Below are positions 1 through 8,295 of a stretch of 64,000 nucleotides of DNA, one piece after another. How positions within the stretch are numbered: the stretch's first letter is position 1; each line of letters begins with the position of its first letter. The position numbers were made by a program, and so were the translations under genes. The notes under the pieces are model-generated. The model was not told the origin of the DNA. It saw only the letters and a list, made by a program, of their open reading frames with translations, and did no database searches. The DNA lies in assembly GCF_027941915.1 (NCBI RefSeq), contig NZ_CP116009.1, positions 3,596,001 to 3,660,000 of the forward strand, in the 5' to 3' direction. This stretch comes from Ramlibacter tataouinensis (GTDB lineage: Bacteria > Pseudomonadota > Gammaproteobacteria > Burkholderiales > Burkholderiaceae_C).

Positions 1-818
1 TGGTGTTCGACTGGGTGGAGAAGGCCTCGCACGTGCTGTTCACCATGGTGGGCTTCATCATGCGCGTGGCGCCGATCGGCGCCTTCGGGGCCATGGCCTT
101 CACCATCGGCAAGTACGGAGTGGGCTCGCTGTTCTCGCTGGGCAAGCTGATGGCGACCTTCTACGCCACCTGCCTGATCTTCGTGTTCGCGGTACTGGGC
201 CTGATCGCGCGGGTGCATGGCTTCTCGGTGTGGAAGCTGATCAAGTACATCAAGGAGGAGCTGCTGGTGGTGCTGGGCACCTCCTCATCCGAGTCGGTGC
301 TGCCGCGCATGATGGAGAAGATGGAGAACCTGGGCGCGCGCCGCACCTCCGTGGGCCTGATCATCCCGACCGGCTACTCCTTCAACCTCGACGGCACCAG
401 CATCTACCTGACCATGGCCGCCGTGTTCATCGCGCAGGCCACCAACACGCCCCTGACCTTCGGGCAGGAGCTGGTGCTGCTGGGCGTGCTGCTGCTCACC
501 TCCAAGGGCGCCGCCGGCGTCACCGGCAGCGGCTTCATCGTGCTGGCGGCCACGCTCTCGGCCGTGGGCCACGTGCCGGTCGCGGGGCTGGCGCTCATCC
601 TGGGGATCGACCGCTTCATGTCCGAGGCCCGCGCGCTCACCAACCTGGTCGGCAACGCCGTCGCCACGCTGGTGGTGGCGCGCTGGACCGGCGACCTGGA
701 CATGGCGCAACTGCACGCCCGGCTGGACAGCCGCGACTGGCAGGAGACCGGCGAGCCCGAGGTGCTGCTCGATGCCAAGACGGCCCGCATGAGCGTGGAG
801 GGTCAACCGGGGTCGTGA
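1..818 (+). CDS. dctA: C4-dicarboxylate/proton symporter DctA, C-terminal part (runs off window start)
   Basis: Inner-membrane secondary carrier of the DAACS family that imports succinate, fumarate and malate with protons or sodium. The frame is open to the first base, so only about 270 of the usual 430-450 residues are present. Visible family signatures are the serine-rich re-entrant loop ([12 protein letters not shown]), the [11 protein letters not shown] segment in place of the usual NMDGT core, and the last transmembrane helix with [16 protein letters not shown]. Hydrophobic segments alternate through the fragment. The tail is hydrophilic, as is usual. The next gene is 278 bases away and unrelated. 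Identity as DctA rather than another DAACS member is inferred from motif closeness. Confidence 0.93.
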   Translation, partial: VFDWVEKASHVLFTMVGFIMRVAPIGAFGAMAFTIGKYGVGSLFSLGKLMATFYATCLIFVFAVLGLIARVHGFSVWKLIKYIKEELLVVLGTSSSESVLPRMMEKMENLGARRTSVGLIIPTGYSFNLDGTSIYLTMAAVFIAQATNTPLTFGQELVLLGVLLLTSKGAAGVTGSGFIVLAATLSAVGHVPVAGLALILGIDRFMSEARALTNLVGNAVATLVVARWTGDLDMAQLHARLDSRDWQETGEPEVLLDAKTARMSVEGQPGS

Positions 819-1096
819 GTGAACGCGTGGTTGGTCGAGCGCGAGCGACGGCAAGAGCCGCTGTCGGATCGGGCGCGAGGAGTCGCTGGCGGCCAAGAGC
901 GGCTTTCGATCCCGATCTTGTCACCTGGACGCACCCACTCGCGTCTAACGAATACGGACCGCGGTCAGGCCGGGGTCAAAGGTGAACACCAAATTCGTAC
1001 TTCAACGCATGTGCTTCGCACGCACGCACTCCAACTGGCCGGCCACGCGGCAACGGCGCAGTAGCGGCGCTGTCATCAAGATCAGCGCGGTGCCGA

Positions 1097-1819
1097 ATGC
1101 CTGAATTCCTCCATCCGGCGTTCTGGATTGCCGTGGGGCAAATCATCCTGCTGGACCTCCTCCTGGGCGGCGACAACGCCGTCGTCATCGCGCTGGCCTG
1201 CCGCGACCTGCCGCCCAAGCGGCGCAGGCTGGGCATCCTCTACGGCACGCTCGGGGCCATCGGCCTGAGGGTCGCGCTCATCCTGTTCGCGTTGGCACTG
1301 CTGGCTGTCCCCTACCTCAAGGCGACGGGCGGCGTGCTGCTGTTGTGGATCGGCGTCAAGCTCCTTTCTCCGTCGGAAAGCGAGGAGCGTGCGGTCCAGA
1401 CCAGTGACAAGCTGTGGAGCGCGGTGAGAACCGTGATCCTGGCCGACCTCGTCATGAGCATGGACAACGTGCTGGCCATCGCCGCCGCAGCGGAGGTCGC
1501 GGGCGCGCACCAGGTCCCGCTGGTGATCTTCGGGCTGCTGGTGAGCATCCCCGTGATCGTGGCAGGCAGCCAGCTGGTGCTGCGCCTGATGGACCGCTTC
1601 CCGGTGATCATCACTCTGGGGGCCATGCTGCTCGGCTGGGTCGCAGGCCAGATGATCTGGACCGATGCGGGGCTGCAGCCGCACCTGCCGGACGCCAACG
1701 CCTGGGAGTACGGTGCGGCCGCCATTGGCGCATTGGTGGTCCTGGCATTGGGCAAGCGGCGCATACGGCGCAAGGCGGCCGGCCTGGCTGCAGCGGCGCT
1801 GCGCGAGCAAGGCAGGTAG
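1097..1819 (+). CDS. TerC/YjbE-family integral membrane protein
   Basis: A 240-residue polytopic membrane protein of the TerC family, whose YjbE-like members are linked to metal (manganese, calcium) export and exoenzyme metalation. Two acidic motifs typical of the family lie in membrane segments: GGDNAVVIALA near residue 25 and MSMDNVLAIAAA near residue 120, giving an internal repeat. About seven hydrophobic helices are visible, and the C-terminus is basic (GKRRIRRKAAG). It stands alone between dctA and a leftward pseudogene. I looked for a yybP-ykoY manganese riboswitch in the 278-base upstream gap and did not recognise one. The substrate cannot be read from the sequence. Confidence 0.9.
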   Translation: MPEFLHPAFWIAVGQIILLDLLLGGDNAVVIALACRDLPPKRRRLGILYGTLGAIGLRVALILFALALLAVPYLKATGGVLLLWIGVKLLSPSESEERAVQTSDKLWSAVRTVILADLVMSMDNVLAIAAAAEVAGAHQVPLVIFGLLVSIPVIVAGSQLVLRLMDRFPVIITLGAMLLGWVAGQMIWTDAGLQPHLPDANAWEYGAAAIGALVVLALGKRRIRRKAAGLAAAALREQGR

Positions 1820-1832
1820 GCGTGCGTGAGGC

Positions 1833-2113
1833 TTAGACAGCCAATGGCCGCTTCGGCTGGAAGTTGACGTAGGACTTGCCGATCTGCAACGCCGCCAGCT
1901 CCGTGCGCAGCGTGACCGGCTCGGTGAACGTGCGGTACGGTTGCGGATTGAGCCGGGCGTAGCTGCTCTCGGCCAGCGCGAAGTCGGCGTCGATGATGAA
2001 GGCTTCGCGCCAGATCGGGAAAGGCAGCATCAACGGGAGCGCAGGTGCTTGGCGGTGGGCTCCAGGAGCTCGCCGTGCCAGGCGCCGTGGACCAGGACGT
2101 AGGTGTCGGCCAT
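1833..2113 (-). pseudogene. Remnant of an alpha/beta-fold hydrolase (internal deletion plus frameshift)
   Basis: An ATG at 2113 opens a frame reading MADTYVLVHGAWHG, the classic N-terminus of small salicylate-esterase/EstA-type alpha/beta hydrolases. It hits a stop after 27 codons at about 2031-2033. In another frame, 1833-2033 reads ADFALAESSYARLNPQPYRTF followed by a QIGKSYVNFQPKRPL end. That resembles the region near the C-terminus of the same family (ARLTPQP...F, then R-SYI). The nucleophile elbow (GHSxGG) and most of the roughly 230-residue body are missing. This is best explained as one gene that lost its middle by deletion and shifted frame. Homology is judged by recognised motifs, not by search. 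Confidence 0.6.
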
Positions 2114-2144
2114 GGTGTCTCCCCTTCGGAGCTGGCCCCGCCGG

Positions 2145-2612
2145 CTACTTGCACTCGACCCTGAAGTTGTCGTGAAAGCTGGTCAGTTCGCCGCTTTCCG
2201 CGACGACGAGGTGAACGTTCTCGTGCAGCTGGAAGTTGTTTCCCGGGCCCAGTCCGATGATCCTGAAGTTGTTCAGGAACGTGAGGCTGAACCTTCCGTT
2301 CTCGGACGCGGCGTTGAAGTAGTCCGACGTGTTGCCCACCGCGCGGTAGGTGTCGCCAGTGCTCTGGCCGATGCCGGCGATGCCCTGCGGCTGGTAGTGG
2401 TTCATGCCGCGGATCCTGTTCCCGTTGATCGTGAAAGAGGTCAGGACGTGCAGTGGCCCGCTGAGATTGACGACTTCGCCGGCACCCCCATTGGCGCAGG
2501 GGACGAAGACCGCGAGGGTGACATCGACCTTGTCGTTCGTGACAACTTCGGCGTGGGTCGGGATTGCGCACAGGACTGCCAGTGCCGCGGCAGACGCTTT
2601 GAGGGTCTTCAT
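2145..2612 (-). CDS. Exported protein of unknown function
   Basis: A 155-residue protein with a clear Sec signal peptide (MKTLKASAAALAVLCAIPTHA, cleavage after THA). I chose the second of two nearby ATGs (2612) because AGGAGG sits 7 bases before it but only 1 base before the ATG at 2618. The mature part has one central and one terminal cysteine (VPCANGG, RVECK) that could form a disulfide. It is rich in Asn, Gly and beta-strand-like segments (GRFSLTFLNNFRIIGLG). I do not recognise the family. It is transcribed away from the next leftward gene and toward the hydrolase remnant. Confidence 0.7.
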   Translation of the reverse strand: MKTLKASAAALAVLCAIPTHAEVVTNDKVDVTLAVFVPCANGGAGEVVNLSGPLHVLTSFTINGNRIRGMNHYQPQGIAGIGQSTGDTYRAVGNTSDYFNAASENGRFSLTFLNNFRIIGLGPGNNFQLHENVHLVVAESGELTSFHDNFRVECK

Positions 2613-2804
2613 GGCCATGCCTCCTTTGCAAGTTCGGGATCGGAGCCGGTGCTTCGGTCCGCTGCCCACCTTCGACGCACCCATGCTTGCCCGCAAGGTG
2701 AAAACCTACCGGCCAGGCTAGTAGTAATGTCCTGCCGGCGCGCTCTCACTAATCGAGAGCGCAAGCGAGTCCGGCCAGCCTCCCGGTGCGGATGGCGTTG
2801 TGGC

Positions 2805-3419
2805 CTACGCGCGCCTGGCCAGCGACACCAGACCCAGGTAGTCCGAGCGGGTCTGCGGCAGGACGGCGCCCACCAGTTGCTCGTACGAAGTGCGATGGCG
2901 CGCAAGCATGCGGGCCGAAGCCACGGTCTTGGACCTGCAGAACCAGTGGCAGGTATGTTGCATCAGGAGCATTTCGGCCGAAATGGCGAACGCGCGATCC
3001 TTCGCCGAGCCTGCGCCTTCCTCGTCGATGGCACGGCAGATGCCCCGTGCGTGGACACGGAGTGCTTCGCGCATGTCGAAAGAACCGGCGAAGGCTGACG
3101 CCAGCGGAAGCCAGATCGGCAGCTTGCTCACGCGAGTGGCTGCGGCGTCGGCAGCCGCGAAGTCATTCGCGAACTGGCGCATTTGCGTGCACAACGCTTG
3201 CTCGGTTGTTCGCAGCAGGTTCCAGACCTGTTCGCGCCGGCCAGGATCGGCTTCGCCCAGGGCCCGCAAGTAGCCCTCGGTCAGGGTCTCGATGTTCTTT
3301 TCGATGCTGAAGCCCGAAAGGAATCGGGCGAGGAGGGCGATGCGCTGTTGCTGCAGCTTGGCCTTGGTCATCCAGAAGGACAGGGCCAGCACGAGGGCGA
3401 GGGTCAGAAGGAAATCCAC
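2805..3419 (-). CDS. Conserved single-pass membrane protein of unknown function
   Basis: About 204 residues. The GTG at 3419 is preferred because AGGA lies just upstream and the protein then begins with its membrane anchor (DFLLTLALVLALSFWMTKA). An ATG at 3479 would add 20 polar residues. After the anchor comes a helical cytoplasmic region (ETLTEGYLRALGEADPGRREQVW and onward) with regularly spaced cysteines (CTQM, GICRAI, HTCHWFC). No catalytic motif is evident. It is divergent from the GntR gene at 3550 and shares its promoter gap. The gene looks genuine from codon bias and ribosome site, but I cannot assign a function. Confidence 0.65.
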   Translation of the reverse strand: MDFLLTLALVLALSFWMTKAKLQQQRIALLARFLSGFSIEKNIETLTEGYLRALGEADPGRREQVWNLLRTTEQALCTQMRQFANDFAAADAAATRVSKLPIWLPLASAFAGSFDMREALRVHARGICRAIDEEGAGSAKDRAFAISAEMLLMQHTCHWFCRSKTVASARMLARHRTSYEQLVGAVLPQTRSDYLGLVSLARRA

Positions 3420-3514
3420 GCGCGATCCTACACATCGGAAACGGCTGCTCCCCAGCCGATCCAGGTCTTGGGCGCGCATGGCGGCGCAGTGGCGGGTGGA
3501 CGATTTGCGGCTTG

Positions 3515-3540
3515 GGATTCTGTATACCGGCGTAGAATCC
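3515..3540. promoter_or_regulatory. Candidate GntR operator in the 3419/3550 divergent promoter
   Basis: A 7-base inverted repeat, GGATTCT and AGAATCC separated by 12 bases, encloses the palindrome GTATAC (3522-3527). It ends 9 bases before the ATG of the FCD-GntR gene, a typical autoregulatory position. GTATAC-centred elements recur at 6055, 13116 and 61607. Binding by the adjacent regulator is inferred. Confidence 0.45.
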
Positions 3541-3549
3541 GGGACCAAC

Positions 3550-4206
3550 ATGGATACCCTGAAGGATTCCAGCCTGGGTGCCAGCCACTCTCCGCTCACC
3601 CGGCTTGTCGTGGAGGCCCTGCGCGAGCGCATCCTGGCGGGCACCATCCCGCCCGGCGATCGCCTGATCGAGGGCCGCCTCTCGGAGGAATTCGGGGTGT
3701 CGCGGATGCCGGTGCGGGAGGCCCTGCGCCAGCTGGCCGCCGAAGGCCTGGTGGTGATCGAGCCGCGCCGTGGCGCCTCGGTGGTGACCTTCGACGACCA
3801 GCAGATGCGCGAGCTGGTCGAAGTGCGCGCCACGCTGGAAGGGCTCAATGCGAAGCTGGCCGCCAAGCGCCACGACCCCGGACAGATCGCCGAACTGCAG
3901 CGCATCCTGGAGGAGGGCACGCGGCTCGCCGAAAGCTCGGACGTGGCCCGGACCACGCTGATGAACCAGCAGTTCCACGAAGCGCTGGGCAACGTCGCCG
4001 CCAATTCCGTCCTGCGCGACATCATGCGTTCGCTGCGCGACCGCACGGCCCTGCTGTTCGCGCCGATCAACCGGGTGCGCGGCCGGCAGAACTGGGAAGA
4101 GCACGCCGCCATCCTGCGCGCCGTGATCCAGGGCGATGCCGAGCTGGCCGCGATGCTGGCGACGCGCCACGTCTACAACGCGGCGCAGATGGATCCGCTC
4201 AGCTAG
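3550..4206 (+). CDS. GntR-family transcriptional regulator, FCD subfamily
   Basis: A 218-residue regulator. Residues about 15-80 form the winged helix-turn-helix (LTRLVVEALRERILAGTI, then LSEEFGVSRMPVREALRQL). Residues about 90-210 form the all-helical FCD ligand-binding domain, with the usual acidic and histidine positions (EVRATLEGL, MNQQFHEAL, EEHAAIL, ATRHV). Such proteins usually repress adjacent catabolic genes and release DNA on binding a small organic acid. It is a close neighbour of the HDO/ferredoxin locus and overlaps the end of the convergent cyclodeaminase-family gene by 8 bases. A palindromic GTATAC element lies just upstream of its start. The likely regulon is the 4.2-14.6 kb locus (inference). 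Confidence 0.92.
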   Translation: MDTLKDSSLGASHSPLTRLVVEALRERILAGTIPPGDRLIEGRLSEEFGVSRMPVREALRQLAAEGLVVIEPRRGASVVTFDDQQMRELVEVRATLEGLNAKLAAKRHDPGQIAELQRILEEGTRLAESSDVARTTLMNQQFHEALGNVAANSVLRDIMRSLRDRTALLFAPINRVRGRQNWEEHAAILRAVIQGDAELAAMLATRHVYNAAQMDPLS

Positions 4207-5122
4207 AACCCCGGGCTTGCAGGCGCTGCCAGGCCAGGCCCGCCAGCGCCACGTCCTGCAGCCCGACCCCCACCGACTTGTAGATCGCGATCCCGTCCGC
4301 ATTGGCGCGGCCCGGGGCCTGCCGCGCCAGCAGCGCCCCGAGCTCGACCACCCTGTCGGCCACCCGCAACTCCGGCGCTGCGAGCACAAGGTCGCCCGCC
4401 TCGCGCAGCGCCTGGGCGCGCCACTCGACGACGATCTGCGAAGCGCGCGCGAGAGCGCGGTCGTCCAGCTCGCGCGTGGTCGGCAGGCTCGAGCCGGTCG
4501 CCGCGACGAAGCAGTCCTGCGGCAGCAGCTCGCCCGGAAAGAGCGGCGCGGGGGAGCGCGATGCCGTGACCACCAGGTCCGCGCCGTCCAGCACCCCGGC
4601 TGCGTCGCCGTAGGACACCGGCACGCCACAGGCGCGCTGCAGGTCGTCGGCCCAGCGCGGGTCCGCCGTGCGGGAGCAGACCCGGATCGCTTCCAGCGGA
4701 AAGGCCTCGGCCAGCTGCAACGCATGGGCGGTGGCCTGCACGCCAGTGCCGAAGAGCGCGAGCCGGCGGGCGTCCGGGCGGGCGAGCCGCCGAGCCGCCA
4801 GCACCGTGCAGGCGGCGGTGCGCAGCCGCGTGATGGCGCCGGCGTCCAGCGACGCGAGCGGGCGTCCGTTCTCGCTGGAGAACAGCAGGATGACGAAGCT
4901 GAACCGGCCGGCCAGCGTGGAGTAGACCTTGGCGCCGGCCACCCCCAGGTCCGGCAGCACGGCGCCCAAGGTGGAGAGCTTGACGCCCCCGGCCTCGGTC
5001 CTCGCGCGCTCCTGCATGGCCGCGCGCCCGGCCGTGAAACTGGTGAACGCGTCGTGCAGCACTTGCTGGGCATCGCGCGGGCGGATCGCGCCCTCCACCA
5101 TGGCGTCCGTGATGTGCAGCAT
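4199..5122 (-). CDS. Ornithine cyclodeaminase / mu-crystallin family enzyme
   Basis: A 307-residue NAD(P)-binding protein of the OCD/mu-crystallin family. Members include ketimine reductases, delta1-pyrroline-2-carboxylate reductases, alanine dehydrogenases and cyclodeaminases. The Rossmann dinucleotide loop is ALFGTGVQATAHALQLA. Other family blocks are GGVKLSTL, VVTASRSPAPLF, FVAATGSSLPTTREL and the C-terminal YKSVGVGLQDVA. It is shorter than, and distinct from, the true ornithine cyclodeaminase at 40305. The start lies 2 bases after the stop of the ferredoxin gene, so it is the third gene of a leftward ferredoxin-ferredoxin-OCD operon. An imine/enamine-handling role in the locus is plausible but unproven. 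Confidence 0.88.
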   Translation of the reverse strand: MLHITDAMVEGAIRPRDAQQVLHDAFTSFTAGRAAMQERARTEAGGVKLSTLGAVLPDLGVAGAKVYSTLAGRFSFVILLFSSENGRPLASLDAGAITRLRTAACTVLAARRLARPDARRLALFGTGVQATAHALQLAEAFPLEAIRVCSRTADPRWADDLQRACGVPVSYGDAAGVLDGADLVVTASRSPAPLFPGELLPQDCFVAATGSSLPTTRELDDRALARASQIVVEWRAQALREAGDLVLAAPELRVADRVVELGALLARQAPGRANADGIAIYKSVGVGLQDVALAGLAWQRLQARGSS

Positions 5123-5124
5123 GG

Positions 5125-5730
5125 CTACCAGGAGACGGCGATGTCGCCGCGCACGAAGGTCTGGCACGCCATGCGCCAGCCGTCCGCCAGCTGCGCCTCG
5201 GTCAGGTGGCGGCGCTCCTTGGCCTTGACCTCGTCGGTGTACTCGCGGCCCTGCTCGATGCGGCACTTGCAGGTGCCGCACAGGCCCCCGCCGCACTTGA
5301 AGGGAATGCCGCCTTTCTCGCGCAGGGAGACCCGCAACAGGTTGCTGTTGGCCGGCGCGGCGGCGACCTTGCCGCCATTGCTCAGGAAGGTGACGCTCAC
5401 CGTGCCGGCCCCGGCCGCCGGCTGCGGCGGGCGCAGCTCCACGGGGCGCAGCAGGCTGGAGTCGCTGCCATCGCGGCAGAGCTCGCGCAGTTCGGCGCGC
5501 GCGGACGCGAGCGTGGAAAAGCGCGGGAAGAACTTGGCCGGAACGGCGTTGACGCTGCCGCCGTCGCCTTCCTCGACGATGCGCACGCGGTCGTCGGCCT
5601 TGAGCTGGGCGATGACGAAGCGCGCACGCAGCCGGCCCCCGTGCAGGTATTCGTAGGCCTCCAGCGATTCCAGGCCGGCCCCGGGTTCGCTGCGGTACAC
5701 GCCGGGCTTGCTGGTCAGGATCAGGTACAT
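5125..5730 (-). CDS. [2Fe-2S] ferredoxin with unknown N-terminal domain
   Basis: 201 residues. The C-terminal ~95 residues are a plant-type ferredoxin domain with cluster ligands C146, C151, C154 and C189 (CGGGLCGTC, then MACQ). The first ~95 residues, starting MYLILTSKPGVYRSEPGAGL, form a domain I cannot place. It has alternating strands and helices and no cofactor motif. The start overlaps the upstream small ferredoxin gene by 10 bases, implying translational coupling. Two ferredoxins facing a diiron oxidase across one divergent promoter suggests electron delivery to that enzyme. No ferredoxin reductase is encoded nearby. Confidence 0.85.
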   Translation of the reverse strand: MYLILTSKPGVYRSEPGAGLESLEAYEYLHGGRLRARFVIAQLKADDRVRIVEEGDGGSVNAVPAKFFPRFSTLASARAELRELCRDGSDSSLLRPVELRPPQPAAGAGTVSVTFLSNGGKVAAAPANSNLLRVSLREKGGIPFKCGGGLCGTCKCRIEQGREYTDEVKAKERRHLTEAQLADGWRMACQTFVRGDIAVSW

Positions 5731-6023
5731 GCCCGGTCCTGCCGCAGTTCGATGTCGTGGGACAGCCACAACTGACAGACCAGGCGAAAGCCTTGCGCCA
5801 GCCGCTCGCCCAGCAGCTTCTCCTCCTTCCAGTTCGGGGGTGGCAGGTGCTCGGCGCCGGCGAGCACCCGGCTGGCGCAGCGGCCGCACTGGCCCATGCC
5901 GCAGCGGAACTGCAGCAGGGGGTAGGGGAACTGGCGGATGCCGGCCCGCACGACCAGGTTGGCGCCGGCGGGGACTTCCTCGCGCGCGACCTGCTCGTTC
6001 TGGTGGAAGGTGACGAATGGCAT
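5721..6023 (-). CDS. Small plant-type [2Fe-2S] ferredoxin
   Basis: 100 residues, all one ferredoxin domain. Ligands are C41, C46, C49 (FRCGMGQCGRC) and C83 (LVCQLW). The ATG at 6023 gives a normal beta-grasp start (MPFVTFHQNEQVAREEVPAG). An upstream in-frame start would run through the operator region and is rejected. It is the first gene of the leftward operon and lies 71 bases from the divergent HDO gene. It is a cytoplasmic one-electron carrier, probably for the oxidase encoded at 6095. The spacing C-x4-C-x2-C-x33-C is slightly longer than in classical plant ferredoxins. Confidence 0.88.
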   Translation of the reverse strand: MPFVTFHQNEQVAREEVPAGANLVVRAGIRQFPYPLLQFRCGMGQCGRCASRVLAGAEHLPPPNWKEEKLLGERLAQGFRLVCQLWLSHDIELRQDRACT

Positions 6024-6054
6024 GGTGAGGGCGAGGGCACCTTTGCAGTCGACA

Positions 6055-6067
6055 GTATACAATATAC
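6055..6067. promoter_or_regulatory. Palindromic operator between the ferredoxin and HDO operons
   Basis: GTATACAATATAC, arms GTATA and TATAC around CAA, lies midway in the 71-base gap between starts at 6023 (minus) and 6095 (plus). It contains TACAAT, a reasonable -10 element for the rightward genes, so a bound repressor would block both arms. Read on the minus strand, the sequence resembles the element at 13114-13130. Confidence 0.5.
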
Positions 6068-6094
6068 CAACCATTCACCGACGAAAGGAACAGC

Positions 6095-6823
6095 ATGGCC
6101 GCCGCCCTGATGACCCACGACGAATTCCGCAGCGCCCTGGAAGAAGCGATCAAGGGCAAGAGCGCCAACAAGGCGCCCTTCAGCATCGCCTGGGCGACCG
6201 GCCAGCTGTCGCGCGCCCACCTTGCGCGCTGGGCCGAGAACCACTACCACTACGTCGGGCCGTTCGCCGACTACCTGGCCTACATCTACGCACGCACGCC
6301 CGACCACATGACGGAGGCCAAGGACTTCCTGCTGGCGAACATGTACGAGGAGGAGATCGGCGGCGACCGCCACACCGACCTCCTGATCCGGTTCGCGCAG
6401 GCGTGCGGCACCACGCGCGAGCGGGTGATCGATCCCGACAACATGTCCCCCACCACGCGCGGCCTGCAAAGCTGGTGCTACGCGGTGGCGATGCGCGAGG
6501 ACCCGGTGGTGGCGGTCGCTGGGCTGGTGGTCGGCCTGGAATCGCAGGTGCCGTCGATCTACCGCAAGCAGACGCCGGTGCTGCGCGAGCAGTACGGCTT
6601 CACCGACCAGGAAGTCGAGTTCTTCGACCTGCACATCGTGTCCGACGAGATCCATGGCGAGCGCGGCTACCAGATCGTGCTGGAGCACGCGAACACCCCG
6701 GAACTGCAGCAGCGCTGCCTGAAGATCTGCGAGATCGGCGCCCAGATGCGCCTGCTGTACACGACCGCGCTGTACCACGACTACGTCGCCCGCGACCTGC
6801 CCGAGCTGAACCTGGCGGCATGA
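6095..6823 (+). CDS. Heme-oxygenase-like diiron oxidase (HDO / iron-containing redox enzyme family)
   Basis: 242 residues, all-helical TenA/PqqC-fold protein. It carries the full metal-ligand pattern known for heme-oxygenase-like diiron oxidases such as CADD: E86-x6-H93, E149, H180-x3-D184-x2-H187 (EEEIGGDRH, VGLES, DLHIVSDEIH). This is the E-x6-H, E, H-x3-D-x2-H signature with near-identical spacing to CADD. Family members activate O2 for N-oxygenation, C-C cleavage, decarboxylation or amine fragmentation, so the reaction is not predictable from fold alone. The neighbours (two ferredoxins, aldehyde dehydrogenase in ATGA overlap, cyclodeaminase-family enzyme) suggest a catabolic oxidative step releasing an aldehyde. 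It is not TenA, since the thiaminase cysteine context is absent. Confidence 0.87.
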   Translation: MAAALMTHDEFRSALEEAIKGKSANKAPFSIAWATGQLSRAHLARWAENHYHYVGPFADYLAYIYARTPDHMTEAKDFLLANMYEEEIGGDRHTDLLIRFAQACGTTRERVIDPDNMSPTTRGLQSWCYAVAMREDPVVAVAGLVVGLESQVPSIYRKQTPVLREQYGFTDQEVEFFDLHIVSDEIHGERGYQIVLEHANTPELQQRCLKICEIGAQMRLLYTTALYHDYVARDLPELNLAA

Positions 6824-8283
6824 GCACGAACACTGCAACGGTGGACGGCCTGAACTACATCCAGGGCGAGTGGGTGGCGGGCCTGGACGGCGCCACCTTC
6901 GACGACCTGAACCCGGCGGATGCGCGCGAGTGCGTGGCGCGCTTTCCGGCCTCCACCGCGCGGGATGCCGAAGCCGCGGTGGCCGCGGCCGCGGCGGCGT
7001 TCGACGGCTGGCGAAAGACGCCCATCGGCAAGCGCGCCGCCATCCTGAACGCCGCCGCCGCCTACCTGGAGGCGCATGTCGAGCGCCATGCGCGCGACCT
7101 GACGCGCGAGCAGGGCAAGCCGCTGGCGCAGGCCCGGGACGAATGCCTGCGCGCCGCGCAGACCTTCCGCTTCTACGCGGTGGAAGCCCAGACTTTCGGC
7201 GGCGAGACCTATCCGCAGGACGACCCGGGCATGGTGGTGTACAGCCAGCGCGAGCCGCTCGGCGTGGTCTCGGTGATCTCGCCCTGGAACTTTCCCGCGT
7301 CCATCCCCGCCCGCAAGATTGCCCCGGCGTTGATGACCGGCAACACGGTGGTGTTCAAGCCCTCGTCGGACGCGCCGCTGAGCGGATGGCGTCTCGTGCA
7401 GGCGCTGGCCGAAGCGGGCTTGCCCAAGGGCGTGCTCAACTTCGTCACCGGCGCGGCCGCGGCGACCGGGCCGGTGCTGACGCGGTCGGCCGCCGTGCGC
7501 GCGATCACCTTCACCGGCTCCACCCGCGCGGGCGAGGAGATCCACCGGGGCGCCTCGCTCACCACGCGCCTGCAGATGGAGCTGGGCGGCAAGAACCCGC
7601 TGCTCGTGATGGAGGACGCCGACCTGGACCAGGCGGTGGAGTTGGCGGTCAAGGGCGGCCTGTCGCTCAGCGGCCAAGCATGCACCGGCACCAGCCGGAT
7701 CATCGTGCAGCGCCCGGTGCTCGCCGCCTTCACCGACAAGCTGGTCGAGCGGGTGCGCCGGCTGAAGGTCGGCAGCGGCCTGGAGCCGGGCATGGACCTG
7801 GGGCCGCTCTCCACCCGGCGGCAGCTGGACACCGTGCTCTCGTACATCGAAATCGGCCGCCAGGAAGCGGACCTGCTGTGCGGCGGCGAGCGGCTCCAAG
7901 GCGAGGCCCACGCCCACGGCTGGTACGTGTCGCCGGCGGTCTTCGCGGGCGTGACGCCCACGATGCGCATCGCCCGCGAGGAGATCTTCGGGCCGGTGCT
8001 GGCGGTGCTGGAGGCGGGCAGCTTCGAGGAGGCGCTGGCCCAGGCCAACGACAGCGACTACGGACTGGCGGCCGCGATCGCCACCCGCAACCCGCGCTAC
8101 ATGCACGTGTTCGCCAGTGAAGTGCAAAGCGGCACGGTCAAGATCAACCGCACCACCACCGGCAACCTGGTCAACGCCCCGTTCGGCGGCATCAAGTGTT
8201 CCAGCACGTCGACGTTCCGCGAGTCGGGGCGCGCCGGACTGGAGTTCTTCACGCAGACCCGCATGGTCTACCGCGGCACCTGA
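6820..8283 (+). CDS. NAD(P)-dependent aldehyde dehydrogenase
   Basis: 487 residues, full-length ALDH superfamily. Catalytic residues are N157 (SPWNFP), general base E254 (MELGGKNP) and nucleophile C288 (SGQACTGTSR). The coenzyme loop is FTGSTRAGEEI. Overall it is closest to the alpha-ketoglutarate-semialdehyde/succinate-semialdehyde dehydrogenase group. The ATG at 6820 overlaps the HDO stop codon (ATGA), so the two are translationally coupled. It probably oxidises an aldehyde produced by, or downstream of, the HDO reaction to the carboxylate (inference). The natural substrate is unknown. Confidence 0.92.
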   Translation: MSTNTATVDGLNYIQGEWVAGLDGATFDDLNPADARECVARFPASTARDAEAAVAAAAAAFDGWRKTPIGKRAAILNAAAAYLEAHVERHARDLTREQGKPLAQARDECLRAAQTFRFYAVEAQTFGGETYPQDDPGMVVYSQREPLGVVSVISPWNFPASIPARKIAPALMTGNTVVFKPSSDAPLSGWRLVQALAEAGLPKGVLNFVTGAAAATGPVLTRSAAVRAITFTGSTRAGEEIHRGASLTTRLQMELGGKNPLLVMEDADLDQAVELAVKGGLSLSGQACTGTSRIIVQRPVLAAFTDKLVERVRRLKVGSGLEPGMDLGPLSTRRQLDTVLSYIEIGRQEADLLCGGERLQGEAHAHGWYVSPAVFAGVTPTMRIAREEIFGPVLAVLEAGSFEEALAQANDSDYGLAAAIATRNPRYMHVFASEVQSGTVKINRTTTGNLVNAPFGGIKCSSTSTFRESGRAGLEFFTQTRMVYRGT

Positions 8284-8295
8284 GGAGGAGAGGCA

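Noticed and set aside
819..1096. yybP-ykoY manganese riboswitch expected before a TerC-family gene
   Set aside because: I did not recognise the conserved motif or a convincing stem set in the 278-base gap.
6095..6823. TenA thiaminase or PqqC assignment for the HDO gene
   Set aside because: The six-ligand dinuclear metal pattern is complete and the thiaminase and PqqC contexts and neighbours are absent.
4199..6838. Very long minus-strand open frame through three genes and the antisense of the HDO gene
   Set aside because: Chance openness in GC-rich DNA. The real genes are the ferredoxins and the cyclodeaminase-family gene, shown by cluster-ligand motifs, ribosome sites and short gaps.
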